NCBI GenBank assembly: GCA_002292815.1
Contig: DBBX01000007.1
Span: 62,001-126,000 of the forward strand
Reading direction: 5' to 3'
DNA from: Thiotrichaceae bacterium UBA973
GTDB lineage: Bacteria; Pseudomonadota; Gammaproteobacteria; Eutrophobiales; Eutrophobiaceae
Length of the DNA stretch: 64,000 nucleotides
Shown here piece after piece: positions 35,930 to 44,985 of the stretch; the first letter of the stretch is position 1; each line of letters starts with the position of its first letter. Made by a program: the position numbers and the translations under genes. A model generated the notes under the pieces. The model did not search any database. It was not told the DNA's origin and worked only from the letters and a program-made list of their open reading frames with translations.

Positions 35930-36661
35930 ATGCCAATAAGCGATATCGACACGTTTAACTTTCATGCTGGACGTGTTATTGCACGTAAATACATCGTAGA
36001 AAAATTACTTGGCTCTGGATGGGAGGCAGAAGTTTATCTCGTTCGTGAATGTGCGACAGGAATTGAACGCACTGCAAAATTCTTTTTTCCTAAACGTAAC
36101 ATTAAAGATAAATCATTAAAGTTCTATGCGCGAAAATTACATAAACTTCGTAAATGCCCTATCGTCATTCAATATTCAACTCAAGACAGCATTATTCATA
36201 AAAAAATGCCAATATCTTTTTTGGTATCAGAATATGTAGAAGGCGAGTTATTAACTGAATATTTAAAAAGACAAAAAGGCAAACGACTTCACCCGTACCA
36301 AGCGGTACATTTACTTTATGCCCTAGCAAAAGGAATTGAATGTATACATTCTGTAGGCGAATATCACGGTGATCTACACACAGATAATATTATTGTTCAA
36401 AATGTTGGTCTAAATTATAATCTAAAAATTATCGACATGTTTCAATGGGTTGACACACCGGGCGCAAATATCAAAAGTGATGTTATGGATTTGATTAAAA
36501 TCTTTTATGATGCATTAGGTGGCCAAAAATACTACTCGAAGCAACCAGCCGAAATTAAAGCCATTTGTTGCGGATTAAAACATTCACTGGCACTTAAAAA
36601 ATTTAACAGTGCAGGTAAATTACGCCGCTATATAGAGAACATGCAATGGGATACAATGTGA
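35930..36661 (+). CDS. Atypical protein kinase-like protein
   Basis: About 243 aa, with start taken at the ATG of MPISDID; a TTG four codons upstream is the alternative. A small kinase fold is recognisable: GSGWEAEVYLV loop, Lys in RTAKFFF, HGDLHTDN as the catalytic loop (HGD instead of HRD) and KIIDMFQ where DFG is expected. HGDLHxxN is common in aminoglycoside-phosphotransferase-like and bacterial atypical kinases. The missing DFG glycine may limit activity. It is coupled to the downstream PP2C phosphatase gene, suggesting an antagonistic pair; the substrate is unknown. Confidence 0.75.
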   Translation: MPISDIDTFNFHAGRVIARKYIVEKLLGSGWEAEVYLVRECATGIERTAKFFFPKRNIKDKSLKFYARKLHKLRKCPIVIQYSTQDSIIHKKMPISFLVSEYVEGELLTEYLKRQKGKRLHPYQAVHLLYALAKGIECIHSVGEYHGDLHTDNIIVQNVGLNYNLKIIDMFQWVDTPGANIKSDVMDLIKIFYDALGGQKYYSKQPAEIKAICCGLKHSLALKKFNSAGKLRRYIENMQWDTM

Positions 36662-37470
36662 ACATGGATGATAATAGTAAAATTATTACCCGCTTCAACG
36701 CAACGGACAGTGAACCTCTCGATATATCTACGAGCCATGGTGAGATTGTCTGTTATTCGAACAGATCACCGAAGAAAGATACACCAAATGAAGATGCCTT
36801 AGCCGTTATTCCTGTCGATGACGAAACAATAATATTAGTCGTCGCTGATGGTCTTGGTGGAATGCCTGCTGGCGAACAAGCTTCACAAATTGTTGTCGAT
36901 TCTTTAATAGCATCAGCAAGTAACATCAAATCATCTGTGCGTGAATCTATTTTAGATGGCATTGATGAGGCTAACAAAACAATTTTAGACATGAAAACAG
37001 GAGCAGGCACTACTGTTTCTATAGCTGAATTATCGGGCAATAAATTGAGAACATATCATGCAGGTGATTCTCTTATATTACTCACTACTAATCATGGCAA
37101 CGTTAAATACCAGACACTCTCTCATTCGCCAATTGGTTACGCACAAATATGTGGCGCGCTTGATCAAGAACAAGCCATGAGACATCCAGAGCGCAACTTG
37201 ATATCTAATTATATAGGTTGCAATGATATGCATATCAATATTGGCCCAATCATTGAACTCGCACCACATGACACGATTATACTTTCTAGTGATGCCTTAT
37301 CAGACAACCTCTATGAAGAAGAGATCTCTGAGTTTATACGAAAAGGACCATTACCCGACGGTGTTAAAGAATTGATTGTGCAATGTAATCTGAATATGAA
37401 AGAGCCACTTCCCGACCGACGTTGTCACCCTGACGATTTCACACTAATAGGCTTTAGACAAATTACCTGA
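36646..37470 (+). CDS. PP2C-type protein phosphatase
   Basis: A 274-aa PPM/PP2C Ser/Thr phosphatase. Metal-binding motifs are KDTPNEDALAVI, VVADGLGGMPAG (Asp and Gly pair), GAGTTVSIAE, YHAGDSLIL, LSSDALSDNL and HPDDFTLIGF. It removes phosphate from proteins modified by Ser/Thr kinases, presumably including targets of the kinase-like protein just upstream. The start could be at 36646, overlapping the kinase by 16 bp, or at ATG 36664 just after its stop. No terminator is seen at once after it; a hairpin lies at 37551. Confidence 0.88.
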   Translation: MGYNVNMDDNSKIITRFNATDSEPLDISTSHGEIVCYSNRSPKKDTPNEDALAVIPVDDETIILVVADGLGGMPAGEQASQIVVDSLIASASNIKSSVRESILDGIDEANKTILDMKTGAGTTVSIAELSGNKLRTYHAGDSLILLTTNHGNVKYQTLSHSPIGYAQICGALDQEQAMRHPERNLISNYIGCNDMHINIGPIIELAPHDTIILSSDALSDNLYEEEISEFIRKGPLPDGVKELIVQCNLNMKEPLPDRRCHPDDFTLIGFRQIT

Positions 37471-37550
37471 TTACTTGCTGCAGAAGTTTTGACGGCGTTA
37501 GATATAACCGAAGTTATTACGGATATTGTTATTAAAGATGATGACGTGAG

Positions 37551-37599
37551 AACCCCCCGTGATTGATTCACGCGGGGGGTTGTGTCACTGATAGTGACA
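37551..37599. other. Two tandem hairpins in intergenic region
   Basis: AACCCCCCG (37551-37559) pairs with CGGGGGGTT (37573-37581), and an adjacent hairpin is TGTCACT-GAT-AGTGACA (37583-37599). The first stem is very GC-rich in an AT-rich region but has no T run, so it is not a standard terminator; it may be a Rho-type stop, an mRNA stabiliser or a small RNA. The rest of 37471-37823 is AT-rich with no coding sign. Confidence 0.55.
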
Positions 37600-37823
37600 T
37601 TACAGGAGTGATGACACCCTTAATTTAATTATAGAACAATTTCATAAATTAACAGGAATAATTTTATTTCGAATAAGCTTTCTTCTAAAGCAATACTTTA
37701 AGTAATTGAATAAGTAGTTGAAATAATTACACTCGTAAATAGATAAATTAAATTAGCTCTATATTCATTATTATAAATTTTATTTAGCCCAGACACCTCT
37801 TCATCTGTTCATACTGGAAACAT

Positions 37824-38678
37824 TTACACGTTAGCATTGATTTTTATATGCCAAGGCTCATAACGGACGCCTAGTTTGTTGCCTGCTGGGTAGCGCAACT
37901 GAAGATATCCCATTTCGGAAAGTCGTTTATAAACCTCTGTCTCAGTAAAGGTTCCTGTGAAATTTAACTTTCCGTAACCTTTTTGTCCAACATCAAAATC
38001 TCCATTGCCATGAAATGAGTAACCTGGAGGGGCAAGGGATCGAGAGGCAAGAGATAGGTTACCTTCACTGTTGTGAACTTTGTTTAGGAATAATAGAAAC
38101 TGCTTCATCACACTACGAATGCCAGATGTCAGGATAACCTGATCACCCAATTCTTTTTTTATGTCATCGAATATCTCAATTGATCTATCCTTATAAAGAT
38201 AATTTCCGCTGTGCGGTATTTTGATAACATCTTTCTTTTTTACCTGGTCAGTTATTTCTTTTAACGGTTTTTGTCCCAGAAAACCGTATAGCTGGCCGTC
38301 TTCGTAAAAGGTTAGCTCCATAAACTGAAGTTCCTGTTTAGTAAATTTACCAACCCTGGAATAATTACCTGCTAGAGAAAGACCATCGGTAAAATTTAAT
38401 ATATTAAAATTACCATGCCCAACCAGTTTCTGTAGGCGTCTGAGCCGTAATACAGTCGATTCAAATGTCTCATACTGCTCATAATCAAGCAGTACGTCGT
38501 CATCGTGTGGCTTATTAAAGTTCTGAATCTTCTGCAAATAATCTTTGAGTTGATCTTCTTCTGGGTATGCCTTTTTACCAGCAAAATAACTCTGAATAGT
38601 CTTTGCGGATATTTCTGGAGCAAGACCAAATCCGAGACAACTCATACCCAAAGCTTTTAATACATGCCTTCTTTTCAT
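37824..38678 (-). CDS. VanY-like D-alanyl-D-alanine carboxypeptidase (peptidase M15)
   Basis: A 284-aa exported protein. The N-terminus MKRRHVLKALGMSCLGFGLAPEIS has a twin-arginine-like start and hydrophobic stretch, so Tat or Sec export is plausible. The zinc site of M15 peptidases is visible as SFHGNGDFDVG (His and Asp) and RYEPWHIKI (His), with the structural SGIRSVMKQ before it. Such enzymes trim the terminal D-Ala of cell-wall stem peptides. The long N-terminal part (residues 30-150) is unrecognised. It stands alone. Confidence 0.8.
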   Translation of the reverse strand: MKRRHVLKALGMSCLGFGLAPEISAKTIQSYFAGKKAYPEEDQLKDYLQKIQNFNKPHDDDVLLDYEQYETFESTVLRLRRLQKLVGHGNFNILNFTDGLSLAGNYSRVGKFTKQELQFMELTFYEDGQLYGFLGQKPLKEITDQVKKKDVIKIPHSGNYLYKDRSIEIFDDIKKELGDQVILTSGIRSVMKQFLLFLNKVHNSEGNLSLASRSLAPPGYSFHGNGDFDVGQKGYGKLNFTGTFTETEVYKRLSEMGYLQLRYPAGNKLGVRYEPWHIKINANV

Positions 38679-38823
38679 ACTCTCAATTATTAAGATTTAT
38701 TATTTTTATTGATACTGTGAAGCATAGCAGTTTTTTGCCTTTAATAAACGCAGAAAAATTGACTGAATACGAGCCAATCAACTAATTCCTATAGGCTTTT
38801 CTGAACATCAAAACCATCAAGGC

Positions 38824-38982
38824 TCATAGGTTACGAGAGCAATTATCATCACCAATTGCATAACATCGCATAATGTAATGAATATCAGGTTGATTAGGCT
38901 TTTGCAGCAATACTTCGTAATCTATGGCCTTGAAACTACTGCGACACTGAGCACAACTTATTTTTACGCCACTAATCTGCAT
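38824..38982 (-). CDS. Possible small Cys-rich protein (52 aa)
   Basis: A minus-strand frame from ATG 38982 to TGA 38826-38824, within the 496-bp gap before phaC. It encodes MQISGVKISCAQCRSSFKAI... with CxxC (C10, C13) and a second pair RCYAIGDDNC (C40, C48), a spacing compatible with a zinc ribbon. No ribosome site is evident and no family is recognised. Composition and the Cys pattern favour a real small gene over chance. The remaining gap holds the phaC promoter. Confidence 0.35.
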   Translation of the reverse strand: MQISGVKISCAQCRSSFKAIDYEVLLQKPNQPDIHYIMRCYAIGDDNCSRNL

Positions 38983-39173
38983 TTAAATTGATAGTAATGC
39001 GTTAAATCACAATAAATAATATAAGTCCTTTTAATTCGTAAATCACCTGGAAAATAAATAAAGAACACTTTAATTACTCATAATTACAATGGCTTATATG
39101 TTTTTTTACGATTTTGATGTTCTAACATAGTTAGTTTAGTATTTCTGATATAGGGACTTAATACGCAGATAGT

Positions 39174-39202
39174 ATTGTGCACTGCACAATATCATTTATA
39201 CT
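39174..39202 (+). promoter_or_regulatory. phaC promoter with overlapping palindromic operator
   Basis: ATTGTGCA-C-TGCACAAT (39174-39190) is a perfect 8-1-8 palindrome. A TATACT -10 lies at 39197-39202 and TTGTGC (39175-39180) is a -35 candidate with 16-bp spacing, so the palindrome covers the -35 and spacer. This is the classical place for a repressor. TGCA-rich operators are reported for PhaR-type regulators of PHA genes; assignment to PhaR is inference. Confidence 0.55.
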
Positions 39203-39234
39203 GCTTGGCTGAATTTAATAGGAAAGGAACAATT

Positions 39235-40995
39235 ATGTTTTCTGGCGAGACTGTAGAATTACTCAAAAAGATATCAGATTCTCATATAGAGATGACGAGC
39301 AAATTTCTTAATGCAAGTATGGATACCCTGAATAAGACAAATTCTACTCTATTCAAATCTGATGTTATCGATGAATTAAAAGATAAAATTAATAAATCGT
39401 CGTCATTAAGCCAAGACAATATTCAATATATTCATGATCACCTGAAGCTCTTTCAATATGCAATGTCTAAATCCATGGGAATGGAAGCAGATCAGGTAAT
39501 CTCTCCAGACAAATCAGACAGACGTTTTTCAGATGAATCCTGGAATGAAAATATTGCCTTTGATTATATTAAACAATTCTACTTGTTAAGTTCCAAGTAC
39601 ATACTTAATACCAGTCTTGAGCATAAGCAAATAGATAAAAAGTATGAGAAAGAAATCGACTTCTACACCAGGCAATGTGTAGATGCATTATCACCGAGTA
39701 ATTTTGCGGCAACTAATCCCGCCGTATTAAAACAAACTATTGATAGCAAAGGTGAGAATATTGTTCAGGGAATCAATGCGCTAGTTGAAGACCTGGTACG
39801 TGGAAAAGGACAAAAACTAATGACCAAGATGACGGATACTTCGTCATTTGAAATTGGTAAAAATATTGCAACAACACCTGGTAAAGTTGTTTTCCAAAAT
39901 GAATTAATTCAGCTCATTCAATATACACCCACAACCGATACAGTTTTCGAGACACCGTTGCTTATTGTTCCACCCTGGATAAATAAATTTTACATACTGG
40001 ACCTAAGAGAAGAAAACAGCTTTATCAAATGGGCCGTAGACCAAGGTCACACCGTTTTTGTTATCTCCTGGAAGAATCCTGATGCGAGTTATGCTGACAC
40101 TAAGTTTGAAGACTATATGCTCGAAGGTGTGCTGACGGCTATTGATCAAGTCAAACAAGAAACAGGAATCAGCAATGTTAATACTATAGGTTATTGCATT
40201 GGCGGCACCTTACTTGCGGCGACAAATGCCTATCTTGCAAGTAAACGTCGCAAACCTATCAAATCTGCTACCTATTTCACAACCTTGGTCGATTTTGAAG
40301 AACCTGGCGATTTAGGAGTATTTATCGATGAAGAAAAACTTGATGCTCTTGATGCCAACATGGAAAAAGATGGCTTTCTTGATGGCTCATCAATGGCGAC
40401 CGTCTTTAATATGCTGCGAGCAAACGATCTAATATGGCCTTTCTTTATCAATAATTATCTATTGGGTAAAGAACCTACAGCGTTTGATTTACTTTACTGG
40501 AATTCAGATTCAACACGAATTCCTGCAACAGCACATAGTTATTATCTTCGTAATTGTTATCTCAATAATTTATTACGTGAACCCGGTGGCATTGAAATGA
40601 ATGGTACCCCCATAGATCTACGAAAGATAAAGATCCCGACTTATTTTATCTCTACACGAGAGGACCACATTACCCCGTGGAAATCGACCTACGAAGGTGC
40701 AAGATTAATGTCTGGCCCTACACGTTTCGTCTTGGGTGGTTCAGGACATATTGCTGGCATTATTAATCCTCCCGTTAAAAATAAATATAATTATTGGACT
40801 AATGATGATATTGAAGTTGACCCAGATGACTGGTTTGACAATGCCAAAAGTAATGAAGGCTCATGGTGGACTGACTGGCAAAAATGGATCAAGACAAAAT
40901 CTGGTAAAAGAATAGCCGCGCGTAAGCCTGGTGAAAAACTGAAGGTAATTGAAGATGCTCCTGGCAGCTATGTTAAGGAACGAATCGAAGATTAA
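39235..40995 (+). CDS. phaC: Class I poly(3-hydroxyalkanoate) synthase PhaC
   Basis: A 586-aa polymerase that makes PHA from (R)-3-hydroxyacyl-CoA. The catalytic Cys is in the lipase-like box TIGYCIGGTLL; the triad partners appear as the Asp in STREDHITPW and the His in GGSGHIAGIINPP. The start is the ATG of MFSGETVEL, 6 bases after the ribosome site AGGAAAGGA; the frame extends further upstream but without good initiation. Other pha genes (phaA, phaB, phasin) are not nearby. The palindromic operator upstream suggests repression linked to polymer state. Confidence 0.93.
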   Translation: MFSGETVELLKKISDSHIEMTSKFLNASMDTLNKTNSTLFKSDVIDELKDKINKSSSLSQDNIQYIHDHLKLFQYAMSKSMGMEADQVISPDKSDRRFSDESWNENIAFDYIKQFYLLSSKYILNTSLEHKQIDKKYEKEIDFYTRQCVDALSPSNFAATNPAVLKQTIDSKGENIVQGINALVEDLVRGKGQKLMTKMTDTSSFEIGKNIATTPGKVVFQNELIQLIQYTPTTDTVFETPLLIVPPWINKFYILDLREENSFIKWAVDQGHTVFVISWKNPDASYADTKFEDYMLEGVLTAIDQVKQETGISNVNTIGYCIGGTLLAATNAYLASKRRKPIKSATYFTTLVDFEEPGDLGVFIDEEKLDALDANMEKDGFLDGSSMATVFNMLRANDLIWPFFINNYLLGKEPTAFDLLYWNSDSTRIPATAHSYYLRNCYLNNLLREPGGIEMNGTPIDLRKIKIPTYFISTREDHITPWKSTYEGARLMSGPTRFVLGGSGHIAGIINPPVKNKYNYWTNDDIEVDPDDWFDNAKSNEGSWWTDWQKWIKTKSGKRIAARKPGEKLKVIEDAPGSYVKERIED

Positions 40996-41067
40996 ACAGA
41001 AATTTTTTATAATTAAGATAGAGAATGTCTTTTTAACAGTTACAATTTACTCTTGGAGAGAATGAAA

Positions 41068-41349
41068 ATGGCAAAAGCTAGTGCACGACATATTTTGGTT
41101 GATAGCGAAGACCAATGCGCATCACTTAAACAACAAATTGAAGATGGTACTGACTTCGCAGAGGTTGCAAAAGAACATTCAAGTTGTCCATCAGGTCGTA
41201 GTGGTGGAGATCTGGGAGAATTTGGACCTGGTCAAATGGTAAAAGAATTTGATGAGGTCGTATTTAGTGGCGATCTCGGCACAGTGCACGGCCCTGTTAA
41301 AACGCAATTTGGTTATCACTTATTGGAAATTACCAGTCGCGAAGACTAA
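41068..41349 (+). CDS. ppiC: Parvulin-type peptidyl-prolyl isomerase PpiC
   Basis: A 93-aa single-domain parvulin: MAKASARHILVDSEDQC, then FAEVAKEHSSCPSGRSGGDLGEF, GQMVKEFDEVVF and FGYHLLEI, all family motifs. It catalyses cis-trans isomerisation of peptidyl-prolines in the cytoplasm. Start is the ATG 8 bases after GGAGAG; an ATG two codons earlier is possible. It lies 72 bp after phaC. A strong hairpin follows at 41383. Confidence 0.92.
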   Translation: MAKASARHILVDSEDQCASLKQQIEDGTDFAEVAKEHSSCPSGRSGGDLGEFGPGQMVKEFDEVVFSGDLGTVHGPVKTQFGYHLLEITSRED

Positions 41350-41382
41350 TAGTCCTTATTATCTATTAACAAATAACTCTGT

Positions 41383-41408
41383 GGGTCTCAGGCTTTAGCC
41401 TGGGACCC
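41383..41408. terminator. Hairpin between convergent genes
   Basis: GGGTCTCAGGCT pairs with AGCCTGGGACCC with one T-G mismatch-type pair and a minimal loop. It sits between ppiC (plus) and the sugar dehydrogenase gene (minus), where it could end transcription from both sides, although no T run follows on either strand. Confidence 0.5.
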
Positions 41409-41422
41409 TCAACAGAAAGCTC

Positions 41423-42535
41423 TTATCTTGGTGTAATCCGGTACAACTTACCTCTTGTGTCATCAGTTATGAAGTAAAGATAGCCATCTCGTCCCTGTTG
41501 CACCTCTCTTATTCGTCCAAAATCACCACTTAGCAATCTTTCTTCTTTTAGAACTTTGTTACCTTTCATTTCTAATCTGACTAACTGGCCGAACACCAAC
41601 GAACTAATAAAGGCATTGCCTTGCCACTCAGAAAACTGAGCCCCGGTATAAAAAAGTAAGCTCGAGGATGCTATTGACGGCACCCAATAATGAATGGGCT
41701 GAGCCATACCTGTTTTTTCTGTGCCTTCACCTATCTTTGTTCCAATAACATAATTTACGCCATAGGTAATAATAGGCCAGCCATAATTGACACCTGGCTT
41801 CATCAGATTTAGTTCATCACCGCCTTGTGGCCCATGCTCAATTGTCCATACCTCACCTGTATCTGGATGCATCGCAATACCTTGGATATTACGATTACCA
41901 TAGGTGTATATTTCAGGCTTAGCGACTGGGTTATTGATAAAAGGATTATCTTTCGGAATTGTTCCGTCTGTGTTAATTCGAATAAGAGAACCTGCATGAT
42001 CATCTATATCTTGCGCACGTTCCTTAGTACCCCTTTCACCAAGGGTTATAAATAACTTTCCTTCTTTATCTATTAATAAACGCGAGCCAAAATGATTGCC
42101 TCCTCTGCTTTTGGGTAATGCCTTAAACAGGACTTTAACTTGCGTTAGCTCATTTTCCACTAGTTTAGCACTGGCGACTTCAGTACCAATGCCAGTCTTA
42201 TCAGCAGCTGAATACGAAAAATAAAGTATCTGATTGTCAGCAAAACTAGGATCGAGGGCTATATCAAGTAGACCACCCTGCCCTTTGGCCTTTACCTTGG
42301 GCAAACCCTTAACAGGTTCGGATAGTTGTCCATTATCAACGATACGCAATCGACCAGGACGTTCAGTCACTAAGATTCGGCCATCAGGCAAAAAATCGAC
42401 TGACCATGGATTTTCCAAACCTTCAACGACCGTTTCAACCGTGAATGAATGTTTTTCTGACGAGTAGCTTTGGTCAGCATTTATTGTAAATGTAAAACAA
42501 AGACTTAATATTAAACTAGTAATTACTTTATTCAT
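41423..42535 (-). CDS. PQQ-dependent aldose sugar dehydrogenase family protein
   Basis: A 370-aa periplasmic beta-propeller with signal peptide MNKVITSLILSLCFTFTINA. The soluble glucose dehydrogenase/YliI family is shown by GLENPWSVDFLPDGRILVTERPGRL, GGLLDIALDP, SRGGNHFGSRL, YGNRNIQGIAMHP, EHGPQGGDELN and GVNYGWPIITYG. These enzymes oxidise aldoses with PQQ. The start is set at the signal-peptide Met; a longer frame to 42580 overlaps cmoB by 4 bp. It is the last gene of the trhO-cmoAB unit. No PQQ synthesis genes are in the window. Confidence 0.9.
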   Translation of the reverse strand: MNKVITSLILSLCFTFTINADQSYSSEKHSFTVETVVEGLENPWSVDFLPDGRILVTERPGRLRIVDNGQLSEPVKGLPKVKAKGQGGLLDIALDPSFADNQILYFSYSAADKTGIGTEVASAKLVENELTQVKVLFKALPKSRGGNHFGSRLLIDKEGKLFITLGERGTKERAQDIDDHAGSLIRINTDGTIPKDNPFINNPVAKPEIYTYGNRNIQGIAMHPDTGEVWTIEHGPQGGDELNLMKPGVNYGWPIITYGVNYVIGTKIGEGTEKTGMAQPIHYWVPSIASSSLLFYTGAQFSEWQGNAFISSLVFGQLVRLEMKGNKVLKEERLLSGDFGRIREVQQGRDGYLYFITDDTRGKLYRITPR

Positions 42536-42576
42536 TTTGCACGCATCCATAGGGTAATTCAGACACTGAATATAAC

Positions 42577-43548
42577 TCAAGGCTTATCTGCCAGCAGAAT
42601 AGCGCGAGTGGGAGCAGGATACCCTTCAACCGTCTTCAGTCTATCTTCTTTGTCCAGAAAATCACTTAAAGATTCAAATTTCATCCAGTCTGTTTGACGC
42701 TGTTCATCGCTAGTAGTTTGTGTGACATCAATAATACGAACGTTTTGAAACCCTGCCTGCTCTACCCATTTGATCATCGTTGTGATAGTTGGAATAGCCC
42801 AAACATTCTTCATCTTTGCATATCGTTCATCCGGGATAAGTACTTCCATGTTTTCGTCATCAATGACCAATGACTCCAGGACTAATTCACCACCGGCCTT
42901 TAAACAATTGAGGCATTGACTTAAGTGATCTATTGGATCACGACGATGGTAAATAACACCCATTGAAAATACAGTATCAAAGTTTAATTCAAAATCAGGT
43001 AGCTTTTGAATGCCAAACGGCAACAGATCGATATTGGCATCAGGCATGTACTTCTTGATTGCTGAAAACTGCATATAAAACAATAGCGTGGGATCGAGAC
43101 CAATAATATACCGAGCATTGTTTCCCAACATACGCCAACCGTAATAACCATTACCACAACCAATATCTAACACCATGCGATCATCTAATGATTTGATATG
43201 CGTTTCTAAACGGGACCATTTCAGATCTGAACGCCATTCGCTATCAATGGGACAGCCAAATAAATTGAAAGGGCCTTTTCTCCATGGCATCAAGACTTTC
43301 AACTGATGTTTCAATTCTTTAGCAACGTCTTCAGAACAATCCGTACTAATACCAATGTGGATACTGTTTGAATCGAGCGCAATTTTCGAGGGCTCTATAT
43401 CTGGCAGTTTATCTACCGCCACCTTCCATCTGGGGTAGTCCCCATGATTAAGCTTGTCGAAATAATCAGTTAACTGAGAATCTAATAACGCAGACCATTC
43501 CTGCATAGAACAGGCATTAAGGACATCAAACAGTTTCTGAAAACTCAT
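42577..43548 (-). CDS. cmoB: tRNA U34 carboxymethyltransferase CmoB
   Basis: A 323-aa SAM-fold enzyme of normal length. It transfers the carboxymethyl group of carboxy-SAM to 5-hydroxyuridine 34 of tRNA, giving cmo5U. Motifs: WRKGPFNLFGCPIDSEWRSDLKW, VLDIGCGNGYYGWRM, FDTVFSMGVIYHRRDPIDHL and the C-terminal PAPTRAILLADKP. It begins 12 bp after the cmoA stop. Its partner CmoA and the hydroxylase TrhO are in the same operon. Confidence 0.95.
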   Translation of the reverse strand: MSFQKLFDVLNACSMQEWSALLDSQLTDYFDKLNHGDYPRWKVAVDKLPDIEPSKIALDSNSIHIGISTDCSEDVAKELKHQLKVLMPWRKGPFNLFGCPIDSEWRSDLKWSRLETHIKSLDDRMVLDIGCGNGYYGWRMLGNNARYIIGLDPTLLFYMQFSAIKKYMPDANIDLLPFGIQKLPDFELNFDTVFSMGVIYHRRDPIDHLSQCLNCLKAGGELVLESLVIDDENMEVLIPDERYAKMKNVWAIPTITTMIKWVEQAGFQNVRIIDVTQTTSDEQRQTDWMKFESLSDFLDKEDRLKTVEGYPAPTRAILLADKP

Positions 43549-43560
43549 TGTGAAGAAAAA

Positions 43561-44289
43561 CTATTTTATTGCGATTAGAGAAGAAAAATTAAAACACTTT
43601 AACCAAACAAATGATTGTAAAAACCCAGCATTACTTATCCGCCGCTGATGTTCTTCCAGTGTTTCTGGAATCAACACCTTTTCTAATGCATCTCGCTTAT
43701 TAGCAATCTCAAGTTGTTCGTAACCATTTAATTCCTTCATGTGATGATGCAGCTTATTCATAACACTATTTTCCACGTTGTCATCAAACACTATTTTTTC
43801 GGATAGAACTAATACTCCTCCGGGCAATAAACCATGATAAATCTTATCTATTAACAATTGACGCTGCGCCACAGGAATAAATTGCAAGGTGAAGTTCATA
43901 ACGACAACAGATGCATTTTCTATCTTTGTCTTTAGTACATCACCTAATTCAAAAATTATTTTGTTGCGCTGATTATCCTGAGGGAGATTTTTATCGCATG
44001 CCTCGATCATTGCTTTTGAACTATCAATTGCAATAATTTTACATTTTTTATCTTTCAATCCTTGTTGGATCGCGACACCCGCTGCGCCTAGCGAACACCC
44101 AAGGTCATAAATATTTGAATTTTCCTGCACATATTCATCTGCGATAACACTTAACATCGCAATAGTTAATGGGTAGCCGGGAACAGATCGTTCAATCATG
44201 TCTGGAAAAACCTCAGCAACGCGTTGATTAAACTCAAAAGGTTTAATCGGCTCGTCATCAGATCGATATAGAGTATCTCTATTTCTCAT
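43561..44289 (-). CDS. cmoA: Carboxy-S-adenosyl-L-methionine synthase CmoA
   Basis: A 242-aa enzyme making carboxy-SAM from SAM and prephenate for tRNA wobble modification. Hallmarks are RDTLYRSDDEPIKPFEFNQRVAEVFPDMI, RSVPGYP and the SAM site NIYDLGCSLGAAG; NFTLQFIP is the conserved post-I region. The start is the ATG of MRNRDTLYRS; a longer frame into the upstream gene is not used. It lies 15 bp after the GST gene and 12 bp before cmoB. Confidence 0.95.
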   Translation of the reverse strand: MRNRDTLYRSDDEPIKPFEFNQRVAEVFPDMIERSVPGYPLTIAMLSVIADEYVQENSNIYDLGCSLGAAGVAIQQGLKDKKCKIIAIDSSKAMIEACDKNLPQDNQRNKIIFELGDVLKTKIENASVVVMNFTLQFIPVAQRQLLIDKIYHGLLPGGVLVLSEKIVFDDNVENSVMNKLHHHMKELNGYEQLEIANKRDALEKVLIPETLEEHQRRISNAGFLQSFVWLKCFNFSSLIAIK

Positions 44290-44303
44290 GTTGCATTTAT
44301 AGC

Positions 44304-44951
44304 CTATTCTGGAAAGTAAACAGGTGCTTGCCCTGGCGACCATTGCTTATATTTTTTCATGCAATCTCTGAATAAATCACTCTGCTCTATCTTGTTGTAC
44401 CAGCCATTAAGCAATTCATAAGAGCTGGATTTGAACCAATCGAGATCCACATTCGCAAACTGTCGTACAAAAGGAAATATACAAATATCTGAAAATGAAA
44501 TGTTTCTGCTGGTTAAAGCGACACCCTGATTATCACTCAACCTGAGTTCAAGTAGATCTAAAAAATCTCCAGCCTTGTCACGATAGTCTTCTGGTGGATA
44601 CTCAGGATAAGCAACGTGATATTTGTATCGATCCAGATAGTACTTAAATTCATTGTCATTCCGTTCAATCAAGGCTCGTCCCAACGAACTATCCTCATTT
44701 AACCAACCGTCTAGATCACGCTGGTTTAATGCCCAATGCATAACATCAAGACTTTGGTCAATCACCTTGTTATCGCTTGTCACCAATACCGGCACGGTAC
44801 CTTTTCTAGACAAGGACAACATAGCCTCAGGTTTATCCTTTAACAACACCTCTCTATATTCACATTTGATATGTGCCTGGTAAATTGCCATGCGTGCACG
44901 CATGGCGTAAGGGCAACGTCTAAAAGAATAAAGTATTGGAAACTTGTTCAT
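44304..44951 (-). CDS. Glutathione S-transferase family protein
   Basis: A 215-aa GST-fold protein. The N-terminal thioredoxin-like domain has SFRRCPYAMRARMAI (catalytic Cys/Tyr area near residues 13-15) and KGTVPVLV (cis-Pro), with DQSLDVMHWALNQ for glutathione binding; the C-terminal helical domain is complete. The CPYAMRAR start is typical of omega or YfcG-like branches. The substrate is unknown. Placed between trhO and cmoA in the same strand, it probably rides in the tRNA-modification operon without an obvious link to it. Confidence 0.82.
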   Translation of the reverse strand: MNKFPILYSFRRCPYAMRARMAIYQAHIKCEYREVLLKDKPEAMLSLSRKGTVPVLVTSDNKVIDQSLDVMHWALNQRDLDGWLNEDSSLGRALIERNDNEFKYYLDRYKYHVAYPEYPPEDYRDKAGDFLDLLELRLSDNQGVALTSRNISFSDICIFPFVRQFANVDLDWFKSSSYELLNGWYNKIEQSDLFRDCMKKYKQWSPGQAPVYFPE

Positions 44952-44985
44952 TATAGAGTTTTATAAGCTGGGCATTGAATGCTAA

